Source: Ceratodon purpureus (lineage: Eukaryota > Streptophyta > Bryopsida > Pseudoditrichales > Ditrichaceae). Taken from it: a DNA stretch of 64,000 bases. How positions within the stretch are numbered: the stretch's first letter is position 1; each line of letters starts with the position of its first letter. A model generated the notes under the pieces. It was not told where the DNA came from. It did no database searches and saw only the letters and a program-made list of their open reading frames with translations. Shown here in pieces: positions 49,495-61,100 of the stretch. The stretch covers positions 16,481,690 to 16,545,689 of the forward strand of contig CM026423.1 in assembly GCA_014871385.1 (NCBI GenBank). The letters are read 5' to 3'. The translations under genes and the position numbers were made by a program.

Positions 49495-52400
49495 AGTGAG
49501 TTGTTCATCCTTGATATTTGTAACCACCCCAGTATTGGACAATGCCGTTAATAAAATGCGAAGTACTTTCGAACAAAAAACCTCACCCTACACTGACCCA
49601 AGGCTTTATTTTTTGAGCATCGGACCAGCGCGCCGAACGAGATGGATTTGGCTCCAAAAGCAATGAAGGGAAAAGAAAGTAACTCTGCAAACTGAACGGT
49701 AAACGCGGAGTACATCGAGATAAACAGCAGGAAACCCGCTAAAGATAGGGCAAAGGCCGCCTGGGTGGAGGAAAGGATGCCAAAAGATATAAACCTTAGC
49801 CATCGGTCGGCGCAACATCCGAATTCCAGCCGAGGAAGAGATATTGGCGTTCAAGCAACAATTGGAGTACGAGTAACGATTTCAAGCGCATGAGCATCAC
49901 TAGCAGAGAACAAAATATGGCCGCGCCTTGGATAGCGACTAAACTTACAATAGTGACAAGTCATTTCCACGATAGCTTTGTCCTAACTTATGTAGAACAA
50001 GCTACATGGTCCAAACTTGTGTATGGTCGCCAATGTGAATGGTAGACTTTGTATCCATATCACTATTCCTTTTTTCTAATACCATTGTTAGTCTATACAA
50101 TATCTTTGGTCTTGAAGCCTCTCAAACTAAGATCTACAAGTAGTTATGTCCTATATCCAATACAAATTCATATATAAAGTGAGCTCATCTACTAGTCTCA
50201 AAAGTCTAAACTTCATATTTATAATTATTCACAACTAACTGGACATGGACAATCCATGGTAACAACTAGCAGTAACCGGCTTTTCAAGTCTCTCTTTCTA
50301 GTCTTTGATCATGTTACCAACTTCTAACATCTTCTCTATTCCTCGTCAAGAAGACAACACCAACAAAGGCTTAACAGAATGGAAGGAGGATGAACTAAAA
50401 GCCATCATTGCCTCCCTTATCCTAACCACCATCCTAGTTGTTAAGCTCTCATATCTTGGCGGTTATTAAATTATTTAGCAGTAGTTTATTGCATCAGTTT
50501 TACCTAATATCAAAGTTAATTAGTGAAGAAAATCAACCAACAATGAATATATTGCGATTGTAGACATGGCCAGCAACAAGTTGTAAAAGTTCAAAATTGT
50601 CCTCTTTAGCAAGGTAGTCTTTAACAACATTTAAAAGGTGGCATTCTATCAAGGTTTACATGAAGACTAGGTACATAGCAATGAACATGGCTACCTCTAA
50701 GTTTGCAAAGAACATATCTAGCATGATATGAAGTTACTTCAATACAAATGAATCATAAAAGCAGATGAATCTAAATTCTATAACAATAAGAATGGCCATC
50801 ATTTTATATCCATTGGAATAAAGTGGCTTTCTTAAAAGACTATTAGGGGTAGTTCATAAATAAAGTAAATCTGAACAATACAAAAAAATTGTAAAACAAT
50901 TAAGAATCTTGGCATGAATTTTAGGTGACTCTCGGTAAATCCCTACTTAGTAACAAAAAATTGTATAAGTAGGAGAGGAATTGCAAAGCACACCATCTTG
51001 ACATCTTGTACAATCATTGACACATCAATCTTGGTTGCTAAAGTATATATGTCATAAGCAAAGCAGTGGCTGAGAAATCCATGGCAGAAAACCTATGTGC
51101 AATTTTCCCAAAATCATTGTAGCACTATAGCTTATCATGCACCTCTAAAAAGATATTTAATTTTTTTGGAAAAATAAGGTTCTTTTCTTATAACACAATT
51201 TTTTTGATTTTGTAAAAATCACTAAAATTAATACCAAATGATTTAGAAGTAGCCAGACTCAATCACTCAGTTATCCTTTTTTGGATTTTCTAATCATAAA
51301 ATTTCCAAATTCTTTCAATTTCTTATATTAGAATTATTTTAAGACAAATCAGAGGGTACTCACTGTCACATATCTATCACATTTCTACTAATTCCGGTGT
51401 GGGCTATAAGAAATATCTCCCAGTGACAACTAATTTGGATTCAAGTGGCAGCGTGACATTGAGCCAGGACGACACTGCAATATGAACCATGCCAAACTGG
51501 AGCACTTGATTAGTGTTGGAACTGCACCTTTTTGGGCCAGTAAATGATTTAATTCATCTACCACTAGAGTCTAAGTCCCAAACCTGTTGTACAGCCTAGC
51601 CCAGCCTAAACAAACCAGTGACAAACCAGTAACCAAACTCAAACAGAATTTCCAAATGTCTTACACCAAATGTGTAGTGTACAACCACCTGAACAACTCA
51701 GAAGAGCACCTCATAACTCCATCTCGTGAGTCTACTGTCTGCAGCGTACTGCAACATTGGCTCTCTACAGCTCAGCTTCTAGAACCATATAACTTACACA
51801 GTGCCACCTAGATGGAATTAGACGAATTTCTGACGAGTAAGGAATTACAGTAAACTCTAGAAAGTCAGGCCTTTCTCGATTAATTCCTGTTGCAAATCCA
51901 CTCCATATCTGCACTTAACTTACAGTCCAGATCGATGATCAACTTAACTTATCGACGGTTCACCGAGAGTCTCTGAAGCGGTGCATGTTATGGAATGAGT
52001 TATGCCAGAAAGTCCTTGGATTAAATCCCAAGGGCCAAGTTGATCAGGTGTTTGCACGTCGCACCGGTTAGAAGAGATTAAATGCGTGCAGTAGTTGTAC
52101 TGCGCCATGAACCCTGCAGCTGCCTGACTCACTCGCCGTGCCAGGGCTTGCTGCAGGCTCGCGTGCAGCTTCTGCATGCAGCCTTCCAGCGAACCAACCA
52201 ACCATGCAGACCCAACCAGTTTCAGATCGGTGGATGCCACAATTTCCACGCCTCATCAAGTCCACCTCCACCTTCTCCCATTACTCCTCTGGGCGCTCAT
52301 CAATACATCATCATCTCCATCAACACACCGATGCGATCTCTGCAGCGGGCTCATCTCGTTCGTAGCCTTCGTACAGACAGCTGCACCGGCCAGGGTGGTA

Positions 52401-52927
52401 ATCCCCACCAGTGACATTAAGTGACGTTGTTGCAATTCAGTAACTAGTCGCCTCAATCATTATTTGGGGTCCGAGGTAGTGTGGAGTTCTATTTGCGTTG
52501 CTTTACTCGGTGGTTGCATATATCAGACTGGATCATTAGAAAGTTGGTGATGGTGATGGCCTTGCCGGTTGCCCTTGTTCGAGGTTAACTTAAATGCATG
52601 ACAGGACTTCGCTTTGGTGACCAATTGCGCCCCTCTTTCTGCCTGTAGGAATTTAGTACGAAGCAAGCTGGGCGGTCCTAACTTGGTGGTATTAGATGGC
52701 GCGTGCAAGTGACCGCCCTTGTTGTAGCTTGCGTTGTTGTAGCATTGCGGTTGCGGTGTTGAGCGCCGTGGCTATGTTTTTGGCAGCCCTAGCTCAGCTT
52801 CTAGCACAGAAGTATATGTGAATATTACTAGTGTCTTAGGATTCGAAGTTCTCCGATTGCATGTTAGGTGTTTATGATATATATGTTGTAGTACCTGCAT
52901 TGGCGTTACGCGTTCGTGCTTGGAGCT
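49495..52927. other. Intergenic DNA upstream of the CER1-like gene
   Basis: AT-rich at 50000-51450, then more mixed. The short overlapping frames on both strands at 51944-52456 show no family motif. The promoter of the CER1-like gene should lie in the last kilobase. No element is recognised with confidence. Confidence 0.4.
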
Positions 52928-55900
52928 ATGGTGGCCAAGGAGGCCTTCCTGGCAGAATGGCCTTGGGAGAAACTCCACCACTTCAAGGTTAGTGTAACTG
53001 ACTGTGAGTACTATGGTGCCCAGAAACATATTGGTTGCATCGTGACGGTGTACGTTCGATGGAATGATTTTTCTAACTTGAGAAGGTATTTTACGTTGTC
53101 GATGGCAGTATGCGGTGTACACGCCGTTCTTGTATCGCCTGATGCAAACGCTGGTTTATGGCAAAGGAGAAGCTGATAACTGGAGCATGCACATGTTTTG
53201 GCTGGTGGTTGCACGGTACGCGGTGCAGCAGCTATGGGGCAGTGTCTCGCGCTTGCATTGTATCGTCAGGAGACGCGTCGTTCATGAGAATGCTGGTAGC
53301 TTCGACCAAGTTGACCGCGAGTTCCACTCGTAAGCAGAAAACTTTTCTCTGATATATGGCAGCTGCAACCCTAACCTGTTAGCTTCATCCGTACTAATTC
53401 CGCTGAAGCTCATATCCTTAGAATGGTAACAAGATGGAACGATTCCATTACTTGATAAATATGCGTACTTTTACTCTAAAAATGTAGTGGGCAATCGCTA
53501 CATTAGTAGACCGTAGGAGATGAAGGTTAGAGACAGATTTGCAATGCATGGGATACTTTCAAAGAGAGAGATGTGGAAGCTTATCTACTAGATACAAGAT
53601 CATCTAGGAGACTAGGTAGGAGTAAGTGGACATTGTTTGAACCCATACTCTAATATTGAGTCACTAATCTTATGAGTCATGTTTTGTTTGCTGCAACTAG
53701 AATTTTTAATTTTTTTGATGTGTGGTTGATAAATTCCAGAGACAATCACATCATGCTCCAGTTGGTGTTCCTTTCCATGGCACATGCGTGGTTTCCGGGG
53801 TTCAGCCATATCTCGACGTGGAATGTGAAAGGTTTATTCTGTGCTTTTCTCCTCCATGCCAGTGTGGTGGAGTCAATCTACTATGGGATGCACCGAGCTT
53901 TCCACACAGAGTCCCTGTTCCGGAACTACCATTATCTCCACCATCTATCCACTGTTCCTGAGCCTGCAACTGGTAATTAATTCTTACTGATTCATATCCG
54001 CTTCTCACACTCCTGGCGATTTTGTCTCCAAAGATTTTTATTTTAGAATTATTTTTCAGGTGGGATAACAACGATGCTGGAGCAGGCGCTGCAATCTTTG
54101 TTGCTGTTAGTGCCTCTCCTCGGCGCTGCAGCTCTGGGGAGCGCCTCCATGAGCATGGTGTACATATACTTCATCGCCTTCGACTTTTTCAAGTGCTGGG
54201 GCCACTCCAACTTCGAGTTTGTGCCTGCCTGGTTCAGAAATCTCCCAGGCGTCAAGTATCTGCTCTACACACCATCGTCAGTATTCTCACTTGAACATTT
54301 CCTATTTTCTCTTTTCCTACAGCAGATTCCCGTGAAAAAAAATTCAATCATCTCAACCAACTTGATCGCCATTACCAACTCCATACATTATCATTATCCC
54401 ATAAATACTCAATCAATTACTCTCCTATTTCCTCCTTAGAATTTCAAAATAAAATAAAATTCAATCATCTTAGCCTGCAACATGTTCACACAGGACTATA
54501 CTTGCACTGAAATCATTAAGCAATTTGAAATATGTTACTGGGGTCATGGGGGCAGGTACCATTCCCTTCACCATACAGAACAAAACTCCAACTTCTGCCT
54601 GTTCATGCCATTATTCGATTACCTCGGTGGCACTGTTGACCCCAGGACGGACCTGCTCTATGAAGAATTAAGAAATGGTATGTACTCTCAATTCTAAGGT
54701 GTACAGTCCTATGTGACCCAAATTATTATACCTACCTTGAATACATGCTAGTGATTTAGCACTGATTGTAAGACCAGATACCCATGACTTTGCTGTTAAT
54801 TCTGACAATAATAAATTTGTATTAATTCTGGAAATTCTTGACAGGGAGACCGGAGCAGATACCAGACTTCGTCTTCCTGGCGCACTGCATTGACGTGCTG
54901 TCGTCGCTGCACGTTTCCTTCTGCATTCGCACCCTAGCGGCGAACCCTTACGTGTGCCACTATTTCATATGGTGGATGTGGCCTTTCACCCTATTTTTTC
55001 TGAATATTTTCTGGTACTTCGGGCAAACCTTCGTAGCTGACGCTTATAACCTCAAGTTGCTCAAGTGCATGACATGGGTAATCCCGAGACATGGATTTCA
55101 GGTACTCGAGAAATGTATTCTTCTCCTTCTGATTAAACTATTTTCATCTTTCGAAAATATTATTTATAATATTGAAATTGAGTTCATCTTCTGATTGCTT
55201 ATATTGCTCAATTCGCAGTATTTCTTGCCTTTTGGATTGGATACCATCAACAATCACATCGAGAATGCCATTCTCGACGCAGATTCAAAGGGAGTAAAGG
55301 TCTTAAGCCTTGCAGCTCTTAACAAGGTCAATTACCCTGAAGTTTAAACCTTTCCAATTATTTACCCTAAACCCTTCCACTTATCTATGTGATAGTTCGC
55401 TGAGTGCTCATTTTAGTGAGGTCCTGTAGGTGCTCATTTTTTTGAGGTTCTGTGGGTTCTTGAGTTTCCTAGCTTTCTGTAGTTAATGTTCTGCATCGGA
55501 AAGATTCATTAATCTCCTTTATCACAGAGTGACAGAATCAACGTATGAATTTTAGATAGTTTCATTCTGATAAATTAAATGACATAAATTTGGTTTGGTT
55601 TATTGTGCAGAATGAGGCTCTCAATGGTGGAGGTTTGCTTTTTGTGATGAAACACCCCAATTTGAAGGTTCGAGTGGTGCATGGGAACACCCTAACTGCT
55701 GCCGTCATCATCAAAACTTTGCCTCCTGACGTGAAGGAAGTATTCATGAATGGTGCCACTTCCAAGCTGGGTCGTGCCATTGCTCTCTATCTTTGTCGTC
55801 TTGGTATTCGAGTTTTGGTAACTTTCCACTTCCCATTCAATTAAATTTAGTCTACCAAATCTAATGTGAACATGGAGAAGAGGACCTTTAAAACATGTCA

Positions 55901-57036
55901 CATGAGTGCCTCAATATTCTTTGAAGAGATTGCGCTGTAGTCTAGAGAATGAAAAGTGAAGATGTCATTACTGGTGGACAGCATCAGTTGCTAATGCGAT
56001 ATGATAACATAGATTATTATGCCTTTGGTTTAAGTCTGAGTAATTAGACTTAAGTAGCTTCAACGTTTTGCAACGTCTGCAGATGCTGACAAACTCCAAA
56101 GAACGCTTCGATGCAATTCAAAGAGAGGCTCCAAGTGAGTACAGGAAAAACCTCATTCAAGTAACCAAGTACCAAGCGGGAAGGAACTGCAAGGTACTGT
56201 GCTGAGTTAATTAATCTCTTCACGCAGTCTCAAACTAATCTCTAGTAATCTAGTTTGACTGATTACATGACAGAATTCATATCATCTGTTGAACATATTT
56301 AAAAAATAAAAATCAGTTCTGAATCCGTTGTGGTTGGTATTGCAGACATGGATAGTGGGGAAGTGGACATGGGCTAAAGATCAGCAGTTTGCTCCCCCTG
56401 GAACCTTCTTCCACCAGTTTGTGGTGCCCGTCATTGCGGAGGTGCGCAAGGACTGCACTTATGGGCAACTAGCAGGCATGTTTTTGCCCAACCAGGACGT
56501 CAGAGGCCTTCGTACTTGTGAGGTGCGTTATGATGGATCTCGAACCCTCACACCATTGTTGCTGCTGTTGTACATTTGACTCCGAACAACTTCTAGAATA
56601 CAATTTCTCTGCAACTGAAGCATAAGATACTACAACCAATACTCATCTAATCCTCACACAGAAACACCTCCAAATCAAATCAAATACATCAAATCCAACT
56701 GTCTAAGATTTAGATCATTTTCATAATGTGTAGCAGTTAGGTGCATTTGGTTGATTAATTCTAGATTCTAGATTCAACCACTTGGGCAGTTGTGAAGATG
56801 CCTTCACTTGTAACTTCAGTTTGGTTTACAGTGAGTCAGAATATGATGATAGTGTTGGATCGATGCAGTTCACAATGGAGAGAGGGGCAGTGCATGCATG
56901 CCATGCGGGGGGCCTGGTGCACGCTCTGGAGGGGTGGAGGCACCATGAAGTGGGTTCCATCGATGTGGATCGCATTGACGTTGTGTGGGAAGCAGCTCTG
57001 CGTCATGGCTTCGCTCCAGTCACCGCATATCACTGA
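52928..57036 (+). CDS. CER1: CER1-like aldehyde decarbonylase / wax biosynthesis enzyme, 11 exons
   Basis: Endoplasmic-reticulum membrane enzyme of the CER1/CER3 family, which makes very-long-chain alkanes of cuticular wax. My exon join is 52928-52987, 53109-53329, 53740-53972, 54060-54276, 54556-54677, 54845-55101, 55219-55326, 55611-55817, 56083-56193, 56346-56522 and 56869-57036, giving 626 residues, the usual CER1 length. The fatty-acid-hydroxylase half keeps all three His clusters: H145-x3-H149, H158-x2-HH (161-162) and H246-x2-HH (249-250). It also has GHSNFE near residue 219. These make the CER1-type catalytic form more likely than the His-poor CER3 type. Several hydrophobic membrane segments surround them. 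The WAX2 C-terminal domain is present: [39 protein letters not shown] and [15 protein letters not shown], ending in [12 protein letters not shown]. The start is the first ATG before the family motif WPWEKL. Confidence 0.93.
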
Positions 57037-58198
57037 CATATCAATCACAACTTATCATTCTTCTTTTTTCTTAAAATTTGAGTACAGATGACGATGCACA
57101 TAATAATTATGAAGTTACATGATTATTATGTAAGGTAATTATTTATCATTGCAAAACATTTTAAATACTTTTGAGACAATAAATGTTTGGGCTTACATGA
57201 AGAATCAAATTAGAATTCTGAACCATAATACAGTTCATATTTTCCAACCGACTGGGTGATCTTCAAAGTTGGGAAGTAGTTTGAAGAGAAACATTATGGT
57301 TTCAACTGAATTGTACATGTTGTAGATGCTGAAGTCTTGCTATTTGATTACTGAGTGTAGTTATCCATTGCAAGAAGCTTCAAGAATGCTGAACCTAGAA
57401 AATGCTATCTGAATTTATTTGACTTAAAATTGATGCAATTTCGGAGTTCATGTTTTGAGTAATTTAATCCTAGGGGCCTATTGTTCGAAGGGTATTCAAG
57501 GAGATGGAATGTGGCGATGTGACAATGTCAAAGAGAAATGAAATATAAAAGAGTCTCTCAAGTGAGAAATATATTATCAATCATTTTTATGTGCTACCAA
57601 TTTAAGATTACTTTATTATTTGAAGATTTTAATAATATTACATTCTCATATTCAACAAGAATCAAATTCAGGTGTATTTGTTGTATAGTTATATTCCTAT
57701 TTGATCCTTCAATTCTAAATCAGTTTTTGGGAGATCGAACTAAAATAACTACCTTACGAAACATTGAATGAAAATAAGAAATCACCAAAGGTTTTTGCCC
57801 AATATTTGAAAATTTGTATATTGATTTTTCTGATCAATTGTTCAGAACTATCATAATTTTTGTGTTCGCCATGTATTAATAACTAACAATTGCTATACTG
57901 AATTGGAAACGAAAAGATGTGAATTTCTTGAGAAAAGTGAGATCGAGTACAAAGGTTGAGAGTTTGTAGTTATCAGATTCACAACAATCAGATCACAAAG
58001 CATGAAGATAATCTGTGCTTTGTGATCTAGCTACTACCATCTCTCTTAATTAGCAGACCAGGTTTTCTGTTGCAGCTCGCAGTTTCTCGAGAACATGGTT
58101 TTACGTGGGTGACATGACGAGTGGAGCTGCTGGAGTTTTAGAGCTTTTCTTTTCATTCAGCTTGAGGCTCACCTGGGATTATAAGTTTCTAGTGCATT
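57037..58198. other. Intergenic DNA between two convergent genes
   Basis: AT-rich 3' flanks of the CER1-like (+) and CHAT (-) genes. A 25-bp sequence at 57486-57510 is identical to one in the CHAT intron at 58780-58804. No gene seen. Confidence 0.45.
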
Positions 58199-61100
58199 TT
58201 AAGGTACAGATGGCTCCGGCCTCAGCGTTACACCTCCATCACAAATGGCAGACTTTGAATTCTCTGTTTTGGATATTAAAGGTAGTTGCATGGTAGGAGA
58301 TCCAAGGGCAATGAGAGGTGCCCAATGGTAGATCTTCCTTGTTCCTTCCTTGATCATGTCGTCCATGGCCCTTTGCAGAGATCCCACCATGTCCAGTTGC
58401 TTCGTCTTGGCATTCTTGAACAGACCTGCATTAATTCAATCGTGAGTTTGATTAGTATCAGATGCTACGTTGTTAGTTAGAATAGTGCCATCACTGAAAG
58501 CCCCGCACGAGGAGTAGACGCAATCAATGTGATCACATTCAGTGACTTCGGCACAAATGCACAAAGCTTTCACATTGCTAATTTTTGGTTTGATTGCAAC
58601 ATTTTAAGTTCTTTGATGCCATTTATACATTCTAAGTTGTTGTCGATATGTGCTCTGACATGGTAGTTTTAGTCGCATGCAATATAGACTAAGATTAATT
58701 CATTCTAGTCACAATCGGAGAAGACAAATGATAATGTGAATTTAACTGCATATATAGAATGAATATATTGCTGTGGAGACGAAGGGTATTCAAGGAGATG
58801 GAATTTACTAGTGACGAGAATGCCCGTGGCGGCGTCGTTGACACTCCAGAGACTGAGGATGGCCATTGGGGCGCCGGAGAGAAGGAGGGCTCGTCCCAGA
58901 CCCAACAAGCCTTCCTGGCTAACCTGTCCATGGTTCGTGCCACAGCCGTCCAACACCACCACGCCGGAACGTACTCGCAGCCTACTAATCTCGGCGATTG
59001 TCAACACCTCTTCGTCCCATTCCTCATCCAGTGCCGGCATCGCTGTCAGATCGGGTGACTGGTCGACTTGAGTCTGCTGCAGAGCATCATCTCCAGGCTG
59101 TTGCCGCTGCCCTTTCGCTTGCAAAACAAGAGCTTTGTTATGAAAATGAGTCGCCAGGAGAGTCAACGAACTCTCACAAAGACCCTCCTTCACAGCCTGC
59201 TTTGTTACTCTCGTACCCACACAAGCGCCCGACTTGCTGCCCAGTAAAATCTCTGCCACCGCTTCGGCCTCCTTCCGGGCAGCAGGAAGCCGACGCATCT
59301 TCTTTCGAGTTGTTCCCATGGGTTCGGGGTCACCAGCTAAAAAGGGAGGTTTTAACGCACCCCCGGCAATGCTCCGTTCGAGTTCGTCCTGCCGGTCATA
59401 GCAATAGCTAAGTACACGGATGGATGGGATGTAGCACACACGCTTCTGCTGGATGAGGAACTTCTGCGTTGAGTCGTCATAGAGAGCATGCAGGGGCAGG
59501 AGAGACAATAATCCATGATGCGCAAACACCAGTGTGTCACAAGCTTCTGGCAAACGGAGGAGCTCGGGCTTGATAATCAACTGGAAAAGGGTACTCAGAT
59601 ACCGCGTGGCAGTTGGATCGTCTTTCTTAATCGTGATCGTATCCAACAGTTTCTTGACGTGTTGAGAAAATGTTTGACTGAGAAGCTTTGGATCATTGAG
59701 GAGTAAACCAAACTCTCTTCCGAGGTCAGGGATTAACCGTGCACAGCACTCCTCCTTAGTGATGAGATACACCACCAAGGACTCATTTTCGTTGCAGTAG
59801 GAGTACTTAACGATTGCCACATTCGGGGGGCAAGATTCTAGAGCTTTCAAGAGAATCTGACGAGCATACTCATCATCTCTATCAAACTTCCCCTCTGCCT
59901 TCGTGTCCACAGGAGTGGGATCAGTCGATTCGTGGCCAGCGCCAGTTGCTACAAAGGGGTCGCTGCCATTCTCGACAACGTGCATAAACAATCGCATTTG
60001 GCCACGTTCAGCCCAGACCAGAGCTTCCAATGGATTGTCGTGATCAACGGCCATCAGCTCCATCCTTCTATACAAAAAGGCCCCTCCGTCCAGCCTTTGG
60101 ACCCAACCGAACTCCATTGCAGAAGGAATCTGCACTTGCCCACCTGTGAACCGTGAAATGAGATCTCTACCTGCATCGGCTGCAATTTGTGGCGATGCGC
60201 CCACATAGAGCTCCACATAGCGCTTGGCATGAAGGTACACAGGATCATACTCCTTTTGTGTATTCTGCATCAGCACCCTGGCTCGCGCGATGGAAGCATG
60301 AGCATCAGATCTTGAACCCAATGCACCGTACACCAAAGCTCGAAGCGAGTACAAGTGCACTATATCTAGAGGCGTATGATTTGGTGGAGACCGACACGGC
60401 AGCGATTCAAGATTTCCAATTGCCATCTCCAACTCTCTAACTGCACTTTCTGCATCCTTGTCTACAAGATACAGATAGCATTGGAGTAGGCTCCTCCGCG
60501 TCGCACTGCTGAGAGGCGTCTGTGCGTCTGCAGAAGGTCGGCCATCTCTCCTAATCACCAATTTCGCATCATCGATAATGGCATGCCTTTTCGCAAGTGG
60601 CATCTCGGTGTTGCACATTGCATCCATCAAGAATGGAGTGAACACACAGCCACTCTCTGCGGTGATTTCTGGGGACGCGATTTGGTTCCAGACCCCAGAT
60701 GTCTCTTTTCCCTCACGCTGTGTTCCGAGCAAAAGCAACTTTGATAGCAAATAATTCCAGTAAGCATACTTGTCCACGAATTCACCCGTCGGGCCTCTGG
60801 CAAAATCATTCCTAGCCGTCGTATCGATGACCTTGACCAGTTCCCATGCCGACTTGAAATCTTTAGAGTTAATATAGTGTTCCAACAGAGCGCCAAAACC
60901 GTCAAAAATCCCCATGTTTCCTCCGAACGCAAAGTCATGAGGTTTACAGCGCTCCTTGGCCTCCTCCATGTCTTGCAAACAATTTCCCATTTCACCTGCT
61001 TTCTGAAATATGGAGCTCCGATTGAATAGCATTGATACTTGGAGTTTCCAATCATCTTGGAGTTCAGGATCATTACTGCTTTCAACTTCAAGGATGGCTT

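Noticed and set aside
51944..52456. Frames on both strands upstream of the CER1-like gene
   Set aside because: No conserved motifs, and the opposite strands overlap. More likely promoter-distal non-coding DNA.
58705..58808. C-terminal extension of the long CHAT open frame (KFHLLEY onwards)
   Set aside because: It is intron read-through. The conserved CHAT ending is encoded at 58425-58199 and joins in phase at the GTAAAT donor.
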